Source: Streptomonospora mangrovi (GTDB lineage: Bacteria; Actinomycetota; Actinomycetes; Streptosporangiales; Streptosporangiaceae). Taken from it: a DNA stretch of 64,000 nucleotides. The stretch is taken from positions 82,365 through 146,364 of the forward strand of contig NZ_JAJAQC010000016.1 of NCBI RefSeq assembly GCF_027604915.1, written 5' to 3'. The translations under genes were made by a program, and so were the position numbers. Shown here piece by piece: positions 9,254 through 17,806 of the stretch (position 1 is the stretch's first letter; each line of letters begins with the position of its first letter). The notes beneath the pieces were generated by a model, which was not told where the DNA came from, did not search any database, and worked only from the letters and a program-made list of their open reading frames with translations.

Positions 9254-9355
9254 TCAGAGGCGGCGGGCGCTCTCGGCGCCGCATTTGGAGCAGTGGAACT
9301 TGCGGTCTTGGCCTAAGACCCAGTCGTGCTCTCCTCCGTTGGGACACGCGGACAT
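9254..9355 (-). CDS. 33-residue zinc-ribbon-like small protein
   Basis: On the minus strand an ATG at 9353-9355 opens [20 protein letters not shown], followed by [13 protein letters not shown] and TGA. Three cysteines (C4, C22, C25) plus H10 or H21 could form a compact zinc site; the Y/F-HCxxCG motif is the usual second knuckle of a zinc ribbon. GTG codons 3 residues upstream, just after an in-frame TAG, are alternative starts. A purine stretch AGGTGG lies about 9 nt before the ATG. The gene is antisense to, and between, the proB and proA genes and too short for routine gene callers. The function is unknown. Confidence 0.6.
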   Translation of the reverse strand: MSACPNGGEHDWVLGQDRKFHCSKCGAESARRL

Positions 9356-9567
9356 GGACACCACCTAAGCTCTCGGCGAGCAACCTGGCGCCGTCACCGT
9401 ACCCGGTGGATGCCCGGACTGTCTGGGAAATCGCGAAAGCTCCTCGCGTCGGCCCGGCGGCGCCGCACCCTCGGCGAACGCGCCCCGAGCCCTCGGCGCG
9501 CCACGACATAAGCTGGGCGCAGGCAGCGCCCATCCCCCTAATGCGACCTGGAAAGCGAAACACCACC

Positions 9568-10824
9568 ATGAGTGACATCGAGCGCGAGGTCCGCGCCTGC
9601 GCGGAGCGGGCCCAAGACGCCGCGGCGGACCTCGCGCCGCTGAGCCGCGCGGTGAAGGACGAGGCCCTGCTGGCGATGGCCGACGCGCTGAGCGCCGAGG
9701 CCGAGTCGATCGTGCGGGCCAACACCGAGGACGTCGAGCGCGCCCGCGCCGGCGGCGTGAGCGAGGCGATGATCGACCGGCTCACGCTGACGGCCGACCG
9801 CGTCGGGGCCATCGCCGACGCCGTGCGCGCCATCGCCGAGCTGCCCGACCCGGTGGGCGAGGTCGTGCGCGGCACGGTGCTGCCCAACGGGCTGGAGCTG
9901 CGCCAGATCCGGGTGCCGCTGGGGGTCATCGGGATCATCTACGAGGGCCGGCCCAACGTCACCGCCGACGCCGCCGCGCTGTGCCTCAAGAGCGGCAACG
10001 CCGCGCTGCTGCGGGGGTCGTCCTCGGCCTACTCCTCCAACACCCGCATCGTGGAGGTGCTGCGCGGCGCCCTGGCCAAGGCCGGCCTGCCGCTGGACGC
10101 GGTGCAGTTGGTGCCGGGGTCGGGCCGCGACTCCGCCCAGGCGCTGATGCGCGCCCGCGGCCTGGTCGACGTGCTGATCCCGCGCGGTGGCGGCTCGCTG
10201 ATCCAGACGGTGGTGCGGGAGTCCACGGTGCCGGTGATCGAGACCGGCGAGGGCAACTGCCACGTCTACGTCGACTCCGCCGCCGACCTGGACATGGCGC
10301 TGGCCATCGCGGTGAACTCCAAGACCCAGCGGCTGTCCACCTGCAACACCGCCGAGACGCTGCTGGTGCACGCCGAGGTCGCCGACGCGTTCCTGCCGCG
10401 CGCGATCGCGGCGCTGCGCGAGTTGGGGGTGACCCTGCACGGCGACGAGCGGGTGCGCGCCCACGACGACGCGGTGGTCGCGGCCACCGAGGAGGACTGG
10501 CGCACCGAGTACCTGTCGGCGGATCTGGCGGTGAAGGTGGTGGACTCCCTGGACGACGCGGTCGCCCACATCCGGCGCTACTCCACCTCCCACACCGAGG
10601 CGATCGTCACCGACTCCCAGGCGGCGGCGCGCTGGTTCGTGTCGCGGGTGGACTCCGCGGCCGTCATGGTGAACGCCTCGACCCGGTTCACCGACGGCGG
10701 GGAGTTCGGGTTCGGCGCGGAGATCGGGATCTCCAACCAGAAGCTGCACGCGCGCGGCCCGATGGGCTTGCAGGAGATGACCTCGACCAAGTACGTGGTG
10801 ACCGGCGAGGGCCACCTGCGCTAG
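9568..10824 (+). CDS. proA: Gamma-glutamyl phosphate reductase
   Basis: This NADPH-dependent enzyme converts gamma-glutamyl phosphate to glutamate semialdehyde, the second proline step. The 418-residue protein shows the aldehyde dehydrogenase superfamily fold motifs: [29 protein letters not shown], and the catalytic cysteine in [10 protein letters not shown] (about residue 259). The C-terminus carries [21 protein letters not shown] use ATG at 9568; an in-frame ATG at 9541 is less likely since the segment between contains the ribosome binding site (GGAAAG). Confidence 0.96.
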   Translation: MSDIEREVRACAERAQDAAADLAPLSRAVKDEALLAMADALSAEAESIVRANTEDVERARAGGVSEAMIDRLTLTADRVGAIADAVRAIAELPDPVGEVVRGTVLPNGLELRQIRVPLGVIGIIYEGRPNVTADAAALCLKSGNAALLRGSSSAYSSNTRIVEVLRGALAKAGLPLDAVQLVPGSGRDSAQALMRARGLVDVLIPRGGGSLIQTVVRESTVPVIETGEGNCHVYVDSAADLDMALAIAVNSKTQRLSTCNTAETLLVHAEVADAFLPRAIAALRELGVTLHGDERVRAHDDAVVAATEEDWRTEYLSADLAVKVVDSLDDAVAHIRRYSTSHTEAIVTDSQAAARWFVSRVDSAAVMVNASTRFTDGGEFGFGAEIGISNQKLHARGPMGLQEMTSTKYVVTGEGHLR

Positions 10825-10831
10825 AGGTGTG

Positions 10832-10864
10832 CACCCGGCCGCCGCGCGGTGCGGCGGCCGGGTG
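10832..10864. terminator. Hairpin between proA and the M48 gene
   Basis: Fourteen-base perfect arms CACCCGGCCGCCGC and GCGGCGGCCGGGTG enclose the loop GCGGT. The hairpin lies between two convergent genes, so it can terminate both directions. Confidence 0.75.
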
Positions 10865-10925
10865 TGGCCAGGAACGGTCGGATGGCGGGCGCGCGGTCCG
10901 GGCGCGGGGCACAGGCCCGCGGGCC

Positions 10926-11996
10926 TCAGGAGGACGAGGACGAGGAGCCGGCGTTGGAGTCGGTGCGGCGGGTGCCGGCGCTCTTCCAGCGGTCGGCGAC
11001 GGTGTCGAAGATGCGGCCGCCGGCGCTGGCGGCGCTGCCGGCGACGTCGCGCAGGGTGCCCAGCAGGGGGTCCTCGCTGCGCTCCCAGGACTCGCGGTAG
11101 GAGTTGGCGGCGCTGCGCGCCTCCTCGCCGACGTTGGCGGTGCGGTCGGAGTCGCGGCGCGGGTAGTCGCCGTTGATGATGCGCTGGTAGTCGCCGTTGT
11201 CCAGCCACCGGGTCAGCTCGGCCATGCGGATGACCGCGAACGGGTGGGTCTGGCCCATCAGGCTGAGCAGCTTGATGAGGCTGTCGCGGGCGTCGCCGCC
11301 GCGCTCGTACTCGCGCGCCTGCTCCAGGAAGGAGTCGGGGTTCATCTCGGCCAGGCGGGAGCCGCCGGCCAGCTTCATCAGCGCCCGCTTGGCGGCGTCG
11401 GGGTTCTGCCCGGCCAGCACGCCGGCGCGGTCGCAGGAGAGTTCGGACTTGCGGTACCACTCCTCCAGCGCCGTGACGATGGCGCGGATGCCGATGTAGC
11501 CCAGCGGGATCCAGGCCACCCGGGCGGCCAGGCGGATCAGGGCGAGCAGCATGGTGCGGTAGACGGCGTGGCCGGAGAGGATGTGGCCGACCTCGTGGCC
11601 GACGACGAACCGCTGCTCCTCGGCGTCGAGGAGGTCGAACAGGCCGGTGGTCATGACGATGAACGGCTTGTGGCTGCCGATCGCCATGGCGTTGGGCCGG
11701 GGGTTCATCTGGATGTACAGCTCGGGGACCTCGTCCAGGTCCAGGATGTAGGCGGCGTCGCGGACGTAGTTGTGGACCTCGGGGAACTGCTGCTCGTTCA
11801 CCCGCACGGCGCTGGAGAGGAACATCAGCCGCAGGGCGCGTTCGTTGAACAGGCCCGAGAGCCGCTTGAAGACCTCGTCGAACCCGCGCAGCGACCGCAG
11901 CGCGACCAGCGCGCCCCGGTCGGCCGGGTGCTCGTAGGCCCGGGAGCTTATGTTTTCGAGTCGGACGCGTGCGCGGTCCGGAGCGTTGGTGGCCAT
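10926..11996 (-). CDS. M48 family metallopeptidase
   Basis: This 356-residue zinc protease has the HExxH motif in VVGHEVGHILSGH (about residue 133) and a third-ligand region around ELSCDRAGVLAG. Two hydrophobic stretches (around 150-190, LLALIRLAARVAWIPLGYIGI) after the active-site helix suggest membrane association, as in HtpX-like proteins. N- and C-terminal parts are soluble; the tail ends in a Ser run. M48 proteases of this type degrade misfolded membrane proteins; the specific role here is unknown. The start is ATG at 11996. The gene is convergent with proA and divergent from nadD. Confidence 0.9.
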   Translation of the reverse strand: MATNAPDRARVRLENISSRAYEHPADRGALVALRSLRGFDEVFKRLSGLFNERALRLMFLSSAVRVNEQQFPEVHNYVRDAAYILDLDEVPELYIQMNPRPNAMAIGSHKPFIVMTTGLFDLLDAEEQRFVVGHEVGHILSGHAVYRTMLLALIRLAARVAWIPLGYIGIRAIVTALEEWYRKSELSCDRAGVLAGQNPDAAKRALMKLAGGSRLAEMNPDSFLEQAREYERGGDARDSLIKLLSLMGQTHPFAVIRMAELTRWLDNGDYQRIINGDYPRRDSDRTANVGEEARSAANSYRESWERSEDPLLGTLRDVAGSAASAGGRIFDTVADRWKSAGTRRTDSNAGSSSSSS

Positions 11997-12241
11997 GTCG
12001 GCATGCTATGCGTCGGGGCTGCGCGGCGCCACGGTTCCGGCCAACGAGATATGACGCGATTTTTCGGCCCCCTCGGGGTACCGGCGGGGTAGGGAGCCGG
12101 GCGGGTGGGCGGCGTCGGTTAGTCTCGGCGTAGTCAGTGCCAAAGCGTGCAAAACCAGCGAAATCCGCACAACGCGCGCGACCGCGCGGCGGGCGGAGCC
12201 GCCCGATGGGGGCGCCGAGAAGACGAGGAACGGAGCGGCAC

Positions 12242-12895
12242 GTGGCCAGTGAACCGACCGGTGCGAACGGCGCGTTCTCCCACGCGGAGCGCCGGCGCCG
12301 GAGTCCGCGCCGCGTGGGGATCATGGGCGGCACCTTCGACCCCATCCACCACGGGCACCTCGTGGCGGCCAGCGAGGTCGCGCACCTCTTCCACCTCGAC
12401 GAGGTCGTGTTCGTGCCCACGGGCCGGCCCTACCAGAAGGACCTCGACAAGGTCACCTCGGCCGAGGACCGCTACCTCATGACGGTCATCGCCACCGCCG
12501 AGAACCCCCAGTTCAGCGTGAGCCGCATCGAGATCGACCGCGAGGGCCCCACCTACACCATCGACACCCTGCGCGAGCTGCGGCGCCACTACGGCCCCGA
12601 GATCGAGTTGTTCTTCATCACCGGCGCCGACGCCCTGGGCGCTATTCTGAGCTGGCACAACGTGGATGAACTCTTCGATCTCGCGCATTTCGTAGGCTGT
12701 AACCGCCCCGGGCACCGGCTCACCGACTCCGGGTTGCCCGACGGCAAGGTCAGCCTGGTGGAGGTCCCGGCCCTGGCGATCTCGTCGTCGGAGTGCCGGG
12801 AGCGCGTCCGCAAGGGCGAACCGATCTGGTACCTGGTGCCCGACGGCATCGTCCGCTACATCACCAAGACCGGGCTCTACCTCGACGCGGGGTAG
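12242..12895 (+). CDS. nadD: Nicotinate-nucleotide adenylyltransferase
   Basis: NadD joins nicotinate mononucleotide and ATP to make deamido-NAD. The nucleotidyltransferase motif [14 protein letters not shown] begins near residue 25, and the second motif [11 protein letters not shown] lies near 180. I chose GTG at 12242 because GAGGAACGGAG lies just upstream; the frame stays open to 12137, but the added residues are Arg/Pro-rich and do not resemble NadD. rsfS follows 27 bp downstream and a histidine phosphatase overlaps that, so the three probably form one operon, as in Streptomyces and Mycobacterium. Confidence 0.95.
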   Translation: MASEPTGANGAFSHAERRRRSPRRVGIMGGTFDPIHHGHLVAASEVAHLFHLDEVVFVPTGRPYQKDLDKVTSAEDRYLMTVIATAENPQFSVSRIEIDREGPTYTIDTLRELRRHYGPEIELFFITGADALGAILSWHNVDELFDLAHFVGCNRPGHRLTDSGLPDGKVSLVEVPALAISSSECRERVRKGEPIWYLVPDGIVRYITKTGLYLDAG

Positions 12896-12922
12896 CCGCC
12901 CAAGAGAGGCTGCTGCGACATC

Positions 12923-13321
12923 GTGTCCGCCACCGAACGGGCCGTCGGGCTCGTGAACATCGCCGCCGAGGCGGCGGCCGACAAGCTCGCCCAGGAGATC
13001 ATCGCCTACGACGTCAGCGACCAGCTCGTCATCACCGACGCGTTCGTCCTGTGCTCGGCGCCCAACGACCGCCAGGTCCGCGCCATCGTGGACGAGGTCG
13101 AGGAGCGGCTGCGCAAGGAGGGCGGCGTCAAGCCGGTCCGCCGCGAGGGGGAGCGCGACGGCCGCTGGGTGCTCCTCGACTACGCCGACATCGTCGTGCA
13201 CATCCAGCACGAGGAGGAGCGCGGCCACTACGGCCTGGAGCGGCTGTGGAAGGACTGCCCGCGCATCGGGCTGCCGGAGTCCGCGCAGGGCGCCCGCCGC
13301 TCCGAGGCGAACGGGGCGTGA
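12923..13321 (+). CDS. rsfS: Ribosome silencing factor RsfS
   Basis: This RsfS/YbeB/Iojap protein of 132 residues binds L14 on the 50S subunit and blocks subunit joining in starvation. Conserved stretches are DVSDQLVITDAFVLCSAPNDRQVRAI and GRWVLLDYADIVVHIQHEEER. GTG at 12923 follows AGAGAGG. Its stop codon overlaps the start of the next gene (GTGA at 13318-13321), showing translational coupling. Confidence 0.95.
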   Translation: MSATERAVGLVNIAAEAAADKLAQEIIAYDVSDQLVITDAFVLCSAPNDRQVRAIVDEVEERLRKEGGVKPVRREGERDGRWVLLDYADIVVHIQHEEERGHYGLERLWKDCPRIGLPESAQGARRSEANGA

Positions 13322-13989
13322 GCGCCGCGACCCCGGCCGCGGGCGGCGGCGGGGCCGTGGCCGACACGGTCGAGACCCGCCGCGTCCTGTGCTGGCGGCA
13401 CGGGCAGACCGCGTGGAACGCCGAGAAGCGCTTCCAGGGCCAGACCGACATCCCGCTCAACGAGCGCGGGCTGGCCCAGGCCGAGCGCGCCGCCGGGCTG
13501 CTGGCGCGGCTGCGGCCCGACGCCATCGTGTCCTCCGACCTCAGCCGGGCGGCCACCACGGCCGGGTTCCTGGCCCGGGCCACCGGGCTGCGGGTGGAGC
13601 TGGACAAGGGGCTGCGGGAGCGGTTCGGCGGCCAGTGGGAGGGGCTGACCACGCCCGAGATCCGCGAGCGCTGGCCCGAGGAGAACGCCCGCATGGAGAT
13701 CCCCGACGGCGAGGACATCCTGGCCGTGGGGGAGCGGGTGCAGGAGGCGATCCTGCGCGCCCTGCCGCGCGTGCCCGAGGGCGGCCTGCTGGTGGTGGTC
13801 GGCCACGGTGCGGCGCTGCGCGCGGGCATCAACCGGATGATCGGCCTGCCGCCGGAGATCCGCCAGGCCCTGGGCCCGATCGGCAACTGCGCCTGGTCGG
13901 TGCTGGGCCCCCGGGGCGACGCCTGGCGCCTGCTGGAGCACAACGCCACCAGCCTGCCGGAGACCCACCCCCTCAGCGACGACCGCTGA
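13318..13989 (+). CDS. Histidine phosphatase family protein
   Basis: This 223-residue phosphoglycerate mutase-like phosphatase carries the phosphohistidine motif WRHGQTAWN (His near residue 27) and the second catalytic histidine in VVGHGAALRAG. GTG at 13318 overlaps the rsfS stop. The first 17 residues are Ala/Gly-rich. In mycobacteria and Streptomyces the gene after rsfS has the same type; some members have been described as phosphatases of small phosphorylated metabolites, but the substrate cannot be told here. Confidence 0.9.
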   Translation: MSAATPAAGGGGAVADTVETRRVLCWRHGQTAWNAEKRFQGQTDIPLNERGLAQAERAAGLLARLRPDAIVSSDLSRAATTAGFLARATGLRVELDKGLRERFGGQWEGLTTPEIRERWPEENARMEIPDGEDILAVGERVQEAILRALPRVPEGGLLVVVGHGAALRAGINRMIGLPPEIRQALGPIGNCAWSVLGPRGDAWRLLEHNATSLPETHPLSDDR

Positions 13990-14135
13990 GGCGACGCCCC
14001 GGCCGCCGAGGAGGGCGGGGGGCGACGCCGAAGCGGCGGCGGGTGCCGCGCCGGTTATCCGTTTCGACGTGGGAGCCGGTTTCCGCTATTGTTCTGGTGC
14101 TGCCGAGGTGGAGAAACCTCAGGCGGCACCCGTTC

Positions 14136-14208
14136 GGGGCTATGGCGCAGTTGGTAGCGCGCCTCCATGGCATGGAGGAGGTCTGGGGTTCGAATCCCCA
14201 TAGCTCCA
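14136..14208 (+). tRNA. tRNA-Ala(GGC), copy 1
   Basis: The 73-nt cloverleaf shows the acceptor stem GGGGCTA/TAGCTCC (one G-T pair), D arm GCGC-AGTTGGTA-GCGC, anticodon stem CCTCC/GGAGG with loop ATGGCAT (anticodon GGC), and T arm TGGGG-TTCGAAT-CCCCA. The 3' CCA is not encoded. The gene is identical over its whole length to copies at 16859 and 17336. A TATTGT hexamer at 14097-14102 is a possible -10 element. A hairpin follows at 14231. Confidence 0.97.
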
Positions 14209-14230
14209 CCTCAGTTGAGAAGTTGCCACC

Positions 14231-14254
14231 ATGCCCCGCCCGGCTGCGGGGCAT
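14231..14254 (+). terminator. Terminator after tRNA-Ala copy 1
   Basis: Nine-base arms ATGCCCCGC and GCGGGGCAT with a 6-nt loop begin 22 bp after the tRNA; a CCCCTTTT stretch follows. Confidence 0.65.
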
Positions 14255-14445
14255 GTTCGCGTCCGGCCCCTTTTGAGGGGCTGAGCTTCCGCCGTGATGG
14301 GTGGGCGAGGACTGTGGCTGCCTGGTTCCGCTGGGACTCGGTATGGTTTCGTCTTCTTCGACGGTGGTCGTGCGAACAAGGCGGGTTGAGCCTGCGACGT
14401 GCTGCTGTTCTGATCTTGATATTCCGGGCTCCGATGTGGCCGGCG

Positions 14446-15303
14446 CTAGGGGTGTGTGCGGTATTTCGCTCGCGGTCGCGGCGATTCGGTCAGGGATGTG
14501 AGCAGGGCGAGCCGGTCGGCGCTTTCTGGATGCGCATCGGTGGGATGGTAGACCACCAGTAGTTGGTCGCCGGTGTCGTCGACGGCGAGCTTGGAGATGT
14601 TCAGCTCCATTGGACCGACCTGTGGGTGGTCGATGCGGACGGGCCCGCCCCTGACCGGTCCCACGTGGTGGCGTGCCCAGGCTTGACGGAACGCCTCGCT
14701 GGCTGCGGAGAGTTCTCCGGCGAGCTCTGCGATCCGCGGATCGTCGAGATCCGCCCCGATGCGCTTGCGGAACATGGCGACCATTTCGCGCTGATCAAGG
14801 TGTACGCGCTCGTCCGTGTTGAGAAAAACCTCGCGCAGCAGGTTCACACCTGGTCTGAACGCCGGCGACAGCGCGATGGCGAGCGGGTTGCTGGTGAGCA
14901 CGTCGAGATACCGCCCGGTGACGAACGCGGGGAAGCTGATCGAGCCGACGAGCTCAACGATCCTGGGGGTGACCGCTTCGCGGCGCCGGGTTCTGCGACG
15001 CGGTCGTGGGGCCGTCGCGCCGAGTGCGAAAACATGTTCAGTAGCGGGCTGGTCAAGCTGTAGCACCCGGGCGAGAGCTTCCAGTACCTGCACCGAGGGG
15101 TTCCTGTTACGCCCTTGTTCCAGACGCAGGTAGTAGTCCGAGCTGATGCCTGCGAGCATGGCCACCTCTTCGCGGCGCAGCCCCGGCACCCGACGCCGTT
15201 CGTCCTCAGGCAAGCCGACAGCCGCCGGGGAGACCAGTCCGCGCCGTGCTCGCAGGTAATCACCCAAGCTGTTGGCGCCACTTCCATCAGAGCCGTTCAC
15301 CAT
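14446..15303 (-). CDS. MmyB-type helix-turn-helix regulator
   Basis: This 285-residue regulator has an N-terminal XRE-like helix-turn-helix (about 35-85, with VPGLRREEVAMLAGISSDYYLRL) and a C-terminal MmyB ligand-binding domain with the hallmark PAFVTGRYLDVLTSNPLA and DQREMVAMFRKRIG stretches. It is read divergently from the dehydrogenase at 15450, with 146 bp between the start codons; MmyB-type regulators commonly control an adjacent short-chain dehydrogenase, so local control is likely (inference). Codons end in A or T more often than in neighbouring genes, which suggests recent arrival. It lies between two identical tRNA-Ala genes. Confidence 0.9.
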   Translation of the reverse strand: MVNGSDGSGANSLGDYLRARRGLVSPAAVGLPEDERRRVPGLRREEVAMLAGISSDYYLRLEQGRNRNPSVQVLEALARVLQLDQPATEHVFALGATAPRPRRRTRRREAVTPRIVELVGSISFPAFVTGRYLDVLTSNPLAIALSPAFRPGVNLLREVFLNTDERVHLDQREMVAMFRKRIGADLDDPRIAELAGELSAASEAFRQAWARHHVGPVRGGPVRIDHPQVGPMELNISKLAVDDTGDQLLVVYHPTDAHPESADRLALLTSLTESPRPRAKYRTHP

Positions 15304-15449
15304 CGGTCAATGGTAGTTCCGGCGGTGCGGGGTTGACTGGTCCTGTCACTCCCAGGAGCGAGGTGGCCTTCCCCCTAAGCCGAGGGACCCTCATAGTGAT
15401 CTCGCGAGCTGCCCATTGAGCATTGCCACACCAGCTTGGAGGAGGCCCT

Positions 15450-16205
15450 GTGCCTGCGAACCGCGTCGCGTTGATCACCGGAGCCAACCAAGGAATGGGT
15501 GAACAGGTCGCCAAGGAACTGGCCGCAGACGGAGCCGCGGTCTTCATCGGGTCCCGCGATCTCGCTCGAGGTCAGACCGCGGCTGCCGAGATCGGCGAGG
15601 GTGCGGTCGCAGTCCGGCTCGATGTAACCGATGCCGCCTCGATCGCCGCAGCCGCCGATCAGATCCGCGAGAAGGCCGGCCGACTCGACCTGCTGGTGAA
15701 CAACGCCGCCATCTCCACCACTCACGCCCAGATGTCCGGCATGGCCGAACTACGCGCGGCGTCCAAGCCCAGCATTGTCTCCTTGGACGAGGTGCGGGCC
15801 GTCTGGGAGGTCAACGTCTTCGGCGCGCTGGCGGTCTATCAGGCCATGCTGCCGCTGCTGCGGGAGTCACCGGACGCGCGCATCGTCAACGTCACCAGCG
15901 CACTGGGATCACTCACCACCGTCGCCGATCCGCGCTCCCCTCTTCACCCGGCCTTCGAACCCGTCTACGCCGCCTCGAAGACAGCGCTCAACGCAGTGAC
16001 GCTCTCAATGATGATCGAACTGGAGAACACCGGCATCAAGGTCAACCTCGTCTCACCAGGCTTCGCGAACACCGCACTGGTCAACTTCGAGGGAACGGAA
16101 TCCGTCGCCGACGCCGCCCGCGAGGTGGTCCGGGTCGCCCGCCTCGGACCCGACGGCCCCTCCGGCACCTTCACCCTCTGGGAGAACGTGAACCTCCCCT
16201 GGTGA
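15450..16205 (+). CDS. Short-chain dehydrogenase/reductase
   Basis: The 251-residue protein is a classical SDR. It has the NAD(P)-binding TGANQGMG (residues about 9-16), NNAA (about 86), the catalytic serine in NVTSALGS and YxxxK as YAASK (about 173). GTG at 15450 follows a perfect GGAGGAGG at 15438. The substrate is unknown. It is divergent from an MmyB-type regulator, a pair found in many actinobacteria. Base composition is visibly lower in GC than in the surrounding housekeeping genes, and the pair sits inside the tRNA-Ala triplet, so it may have been acquired horizontally. Confidence 0.92.
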   Translation: MPANRVALITGANQGMGEQVAKELAADGAAVFIGSRDLARGQTAAAEIGEGAVAVRLDVTDAASIAAAADQIREKAGRLDLLVNNAAISTTHAQMSGMAELRAASKPSIVSLDEVRAVWEVNVFGALAVYQAMLPLLRESPDARIVNVTSALGSLTTVADPRSPLHPAFEPVYAASKTALNAVTLSMMIELENTGIKVNLVSPGFANTALVNFEGTESVADAAREVVRVARLGPDGPSGTFTLWENVNLPW

Positions 16206-16416
16206 CCCGGTCCAACAGGACGCACGCACCGCTTCAACAAGACTGACGCGACTCGGCGCCCTCCCCAGCGGGCCGCCACCGAATCCGAGCAGTCGCCTCG
16301 GAACTCCCACCCACGGCTACACAAAGGGCCTCCGAGCTGGTGTGCGGGTGCCGGCATGCTGACACCAACCGCCTCGCCGCCCTCGTCCGCGACGGCGCTC
16401 ACCCGAGACGGCCTGG

Positions 16417-16436
16417 GCGCGGCCGTCCGGCCGCGC
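16417..16436. terminator. Hairpin between SDR and GroES-like genes
   Basis: Arms GCGCGGCCG and CGGCCGCGC with a 2-nt loop lie between two convergent genes, one base from the stop codon of the GroES-like gene. Confidence 0.5.
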
Positions 16437-16437
16437 A

Positions 16438-16761
16438 TCAAAGGTAGAGGCCGGTGCCCCGTTCGGGCGCCTCGTTGGCCACCGCGTGGATGTCGCGCTC
16501 CCGCAGGACCAGGTAGCGCTCGGCGTGCAGTTCGACCTCGCTCTGGTCCTCGGGGTTGAACAGCACCCGGTCGCCGGTCTTGACGTGCCGGGCGCCGGTG
16601 CCGGCCCCGCAGACCTCGCCCCACACCAGCCGGGTCGCCATCTTCACGGTGTCGGGGATGACCAGACCGGCGCTGCTGCGGCGTTCGCCCTTCTCGGGGA
16701 TCTCGCGGACCAGCAGGCGGTCGTGCAGCATCTGGATCTCAAGCTTGGACTGGGACACCAC
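16438..16761 (-). CDS. GroES-like co-chaperonin
   Basis: This 107-residue Cpn10-fold protein begins VVSQSKLEIQMLHDRLLVRE and keeps the barrel core (GLVIPDTVKMATRLVWGEV, KTGDRVLFNPED). The usual GroES mobile loop is altered to EKGERRSSAGLVI, and the C-terminus GTGLYL is shared with Streptomyces paralogues. It is not next to groEL; in actinobacteria this variant is a second, stand-alone GroES next to a tRNA-Ala gene, as here (the tRNA at 16859 is divergent). Whether it binds GroEL is unknown. GTG at 16761 is used; a second GTG is the next codon. Confidence 0.88.
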   Translation of the reverse strand: MVSQSKLEIQMLHDRLLVREIPEKGERRSSAGLVIPDTVKMATRLVWGEVCGAGTGARHVKTGDRVLFNPEDQSEVELHAERYLVLRERDIHAVANEAPERGTGLYL

Positions 16762-16858
16762 TCCACTTTATTGGGCCCGCCCGGAACCCGAGGACCGCAG
16801 GGCCCTGCAAGACGCGGGCGCACCCGCCCCCAAGTTCCGGTAATATGCTGGTGAACGC

Positions 16859-16931
16859 GGGGCTATGGCGCAGTTGGTAGCGCGCCTCCATGGCATGGAG
16901 GAGGTCTGGGGTTCGAATCCCCATAGCTCCA
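16859..16931 (+). tRNA. tRNA-Ala(GGC), copy 2
   Basis: It is identical in all 73 positions to copy 1 (anticodon GGC in loop ATGGCAT; no encoded CCA). TAATAT at 16841-16846 is a good -10 element at the expected distance. Flanking bases differ from those of copies 1 and 3, so the duplicated unit does not extend far beyond the tRNA itself. No clear terminator follows. Confidence 0.97.
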
Positions 16932-17335
16932 CTCGATTGAGTCGGTGCGTCTCAGGGCGATCCTGCTTGCAAGCTTTGCTTGCCGGCCGGGTCGCCTCAT
17001 TGTTTTCCATCCCAATCGGGGTGGCGTAGGGGCGCCGAGACGAGGTGCGAGGCCGGGCGCGGTCCATCGGTTTCGGGGCGGATGGCCGGGCGGCGACGGG
17101 CGCACCAGGAGGTCGGCGCCCGCCTCTGCGCGGGACAGCGCTGCGGAGAGTCGGTCTCTACAACCAGCACCAGTGGCGGGAACGTAGGCCGCGCAGCGGC
17201 GCGCTTCGGGGCCTGCGCCAACCACCCGCCCTGGGATCCAACGGCAGCCAGGCCCGATCACGCGCCGCCGGCGCGACGTGTACCTCACCGGATGGGTCAG
17301 GGCACTCCGCGGGTCCGTTAGACTGAACGCACTAC
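16932..17335. other. About 400 bp between tRNA copies 2 and 3, no gene seen
   Basis: The stretch has short open frames on both strands, but none has a ribosome binding site together with consistent codon bias. A weak 5-bp stem (GCAAG/CTTGC) occurs near 16968-16986. It may be the remnant of a tRNA-flanking duplication. TAGACT at 17319-17324 is a likely -10 for copy 3. Confidence 0.5.
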
Positions 17336-17408
17336 GGGGCTATGGCGCAGTTGGTAGCGCGCCTCCATGGCATGGAGGAGGTCTGGGGTTCGAATCCCCA
17401 TAGCTCCA
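17336..17408 (+). tRNA. tRNA-Ala(GGC), copy 3
   Basis: Third identical 73-nt copy, same anticodon GGC and no encoded CCA. It alone is followed by a textbook hairpin with a T run (17443-17467), so it may be the ancestral locus. TAGACT at 17319-17324 probably serves as -10. Confidence 0.97.
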
Positions 17409-17442
17409 CAAGTCGCACAGAAGTCGACACACACGCGAGATC

Positions 17443-17467
17443 GCCCCGCCCCATGGCGGGGCTTTTT
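17443..17467 (+). terminator. Rho-independent terminator after tRNA-Ala copy 3
   Basis: Arms GCCCCGCC and GGCGGGGC enclose the loop CCAT and are followed directly by TTTTT. This is the only classical hairpin plus T run that I noticed in the window. Confidence 0.9.
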
Positions 17468-17806
17468 CGTGTCCGGGCCCCGATCGGCGCCCCCCTTCAG
17501 CGTTCCCCGCCGTTCCTCGGCCCGTTGCTCGGCGCCGGCCTCGTTCGCGGAGGTGCGGCGGGCGCCACGGGGCGGGCGGGAACCCGCGCCACCGCCCGGT
17601 CGTCTAGCGGGGCGGAACCGTCGGGCCGTGGCGGTCCGCGCCCGGGGGCCGCCGGGCGCGCCGCCGTCCCGGCACCGCCCGGCTATGGGATACCGGGCGC
17701 GGAATGTAAGTTCGGAGTAGCCCCGTTGAACGGCCGCGGACCCCCGAGCGGCTCCCCCCGGAACCGCCGCCCGGCCCCGTGGTCGTTGACCTTGCAGAGG
17801 ACGACC
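17468..17806. other. Leader region of the surface protein gene
   Basis: About 340 bp of GC-rich sequence lie between the tRNA terminator and the next start codon. It contains no convincing gene. The last 120 bp should hold the promoter of the surface protein gene; I could not place it reliably. Confidence 0.4.

Noticed and set aside
14136..17408. Integrated plasmid or phage between the tRNA copies
   Set aside because: No integrase, excisionase or replication gene is present, and the repeated unit is the whole tRNA rather than only its 3' end.
17700..17730. ECF-type (SigE-like) promoter GGAAT...CGTT before the surface protein gene
   Set aside because: The spacer is about 18 bp, too long for the GGAAC-N15/16-CGTT pattern, and the -35 is degenerate.
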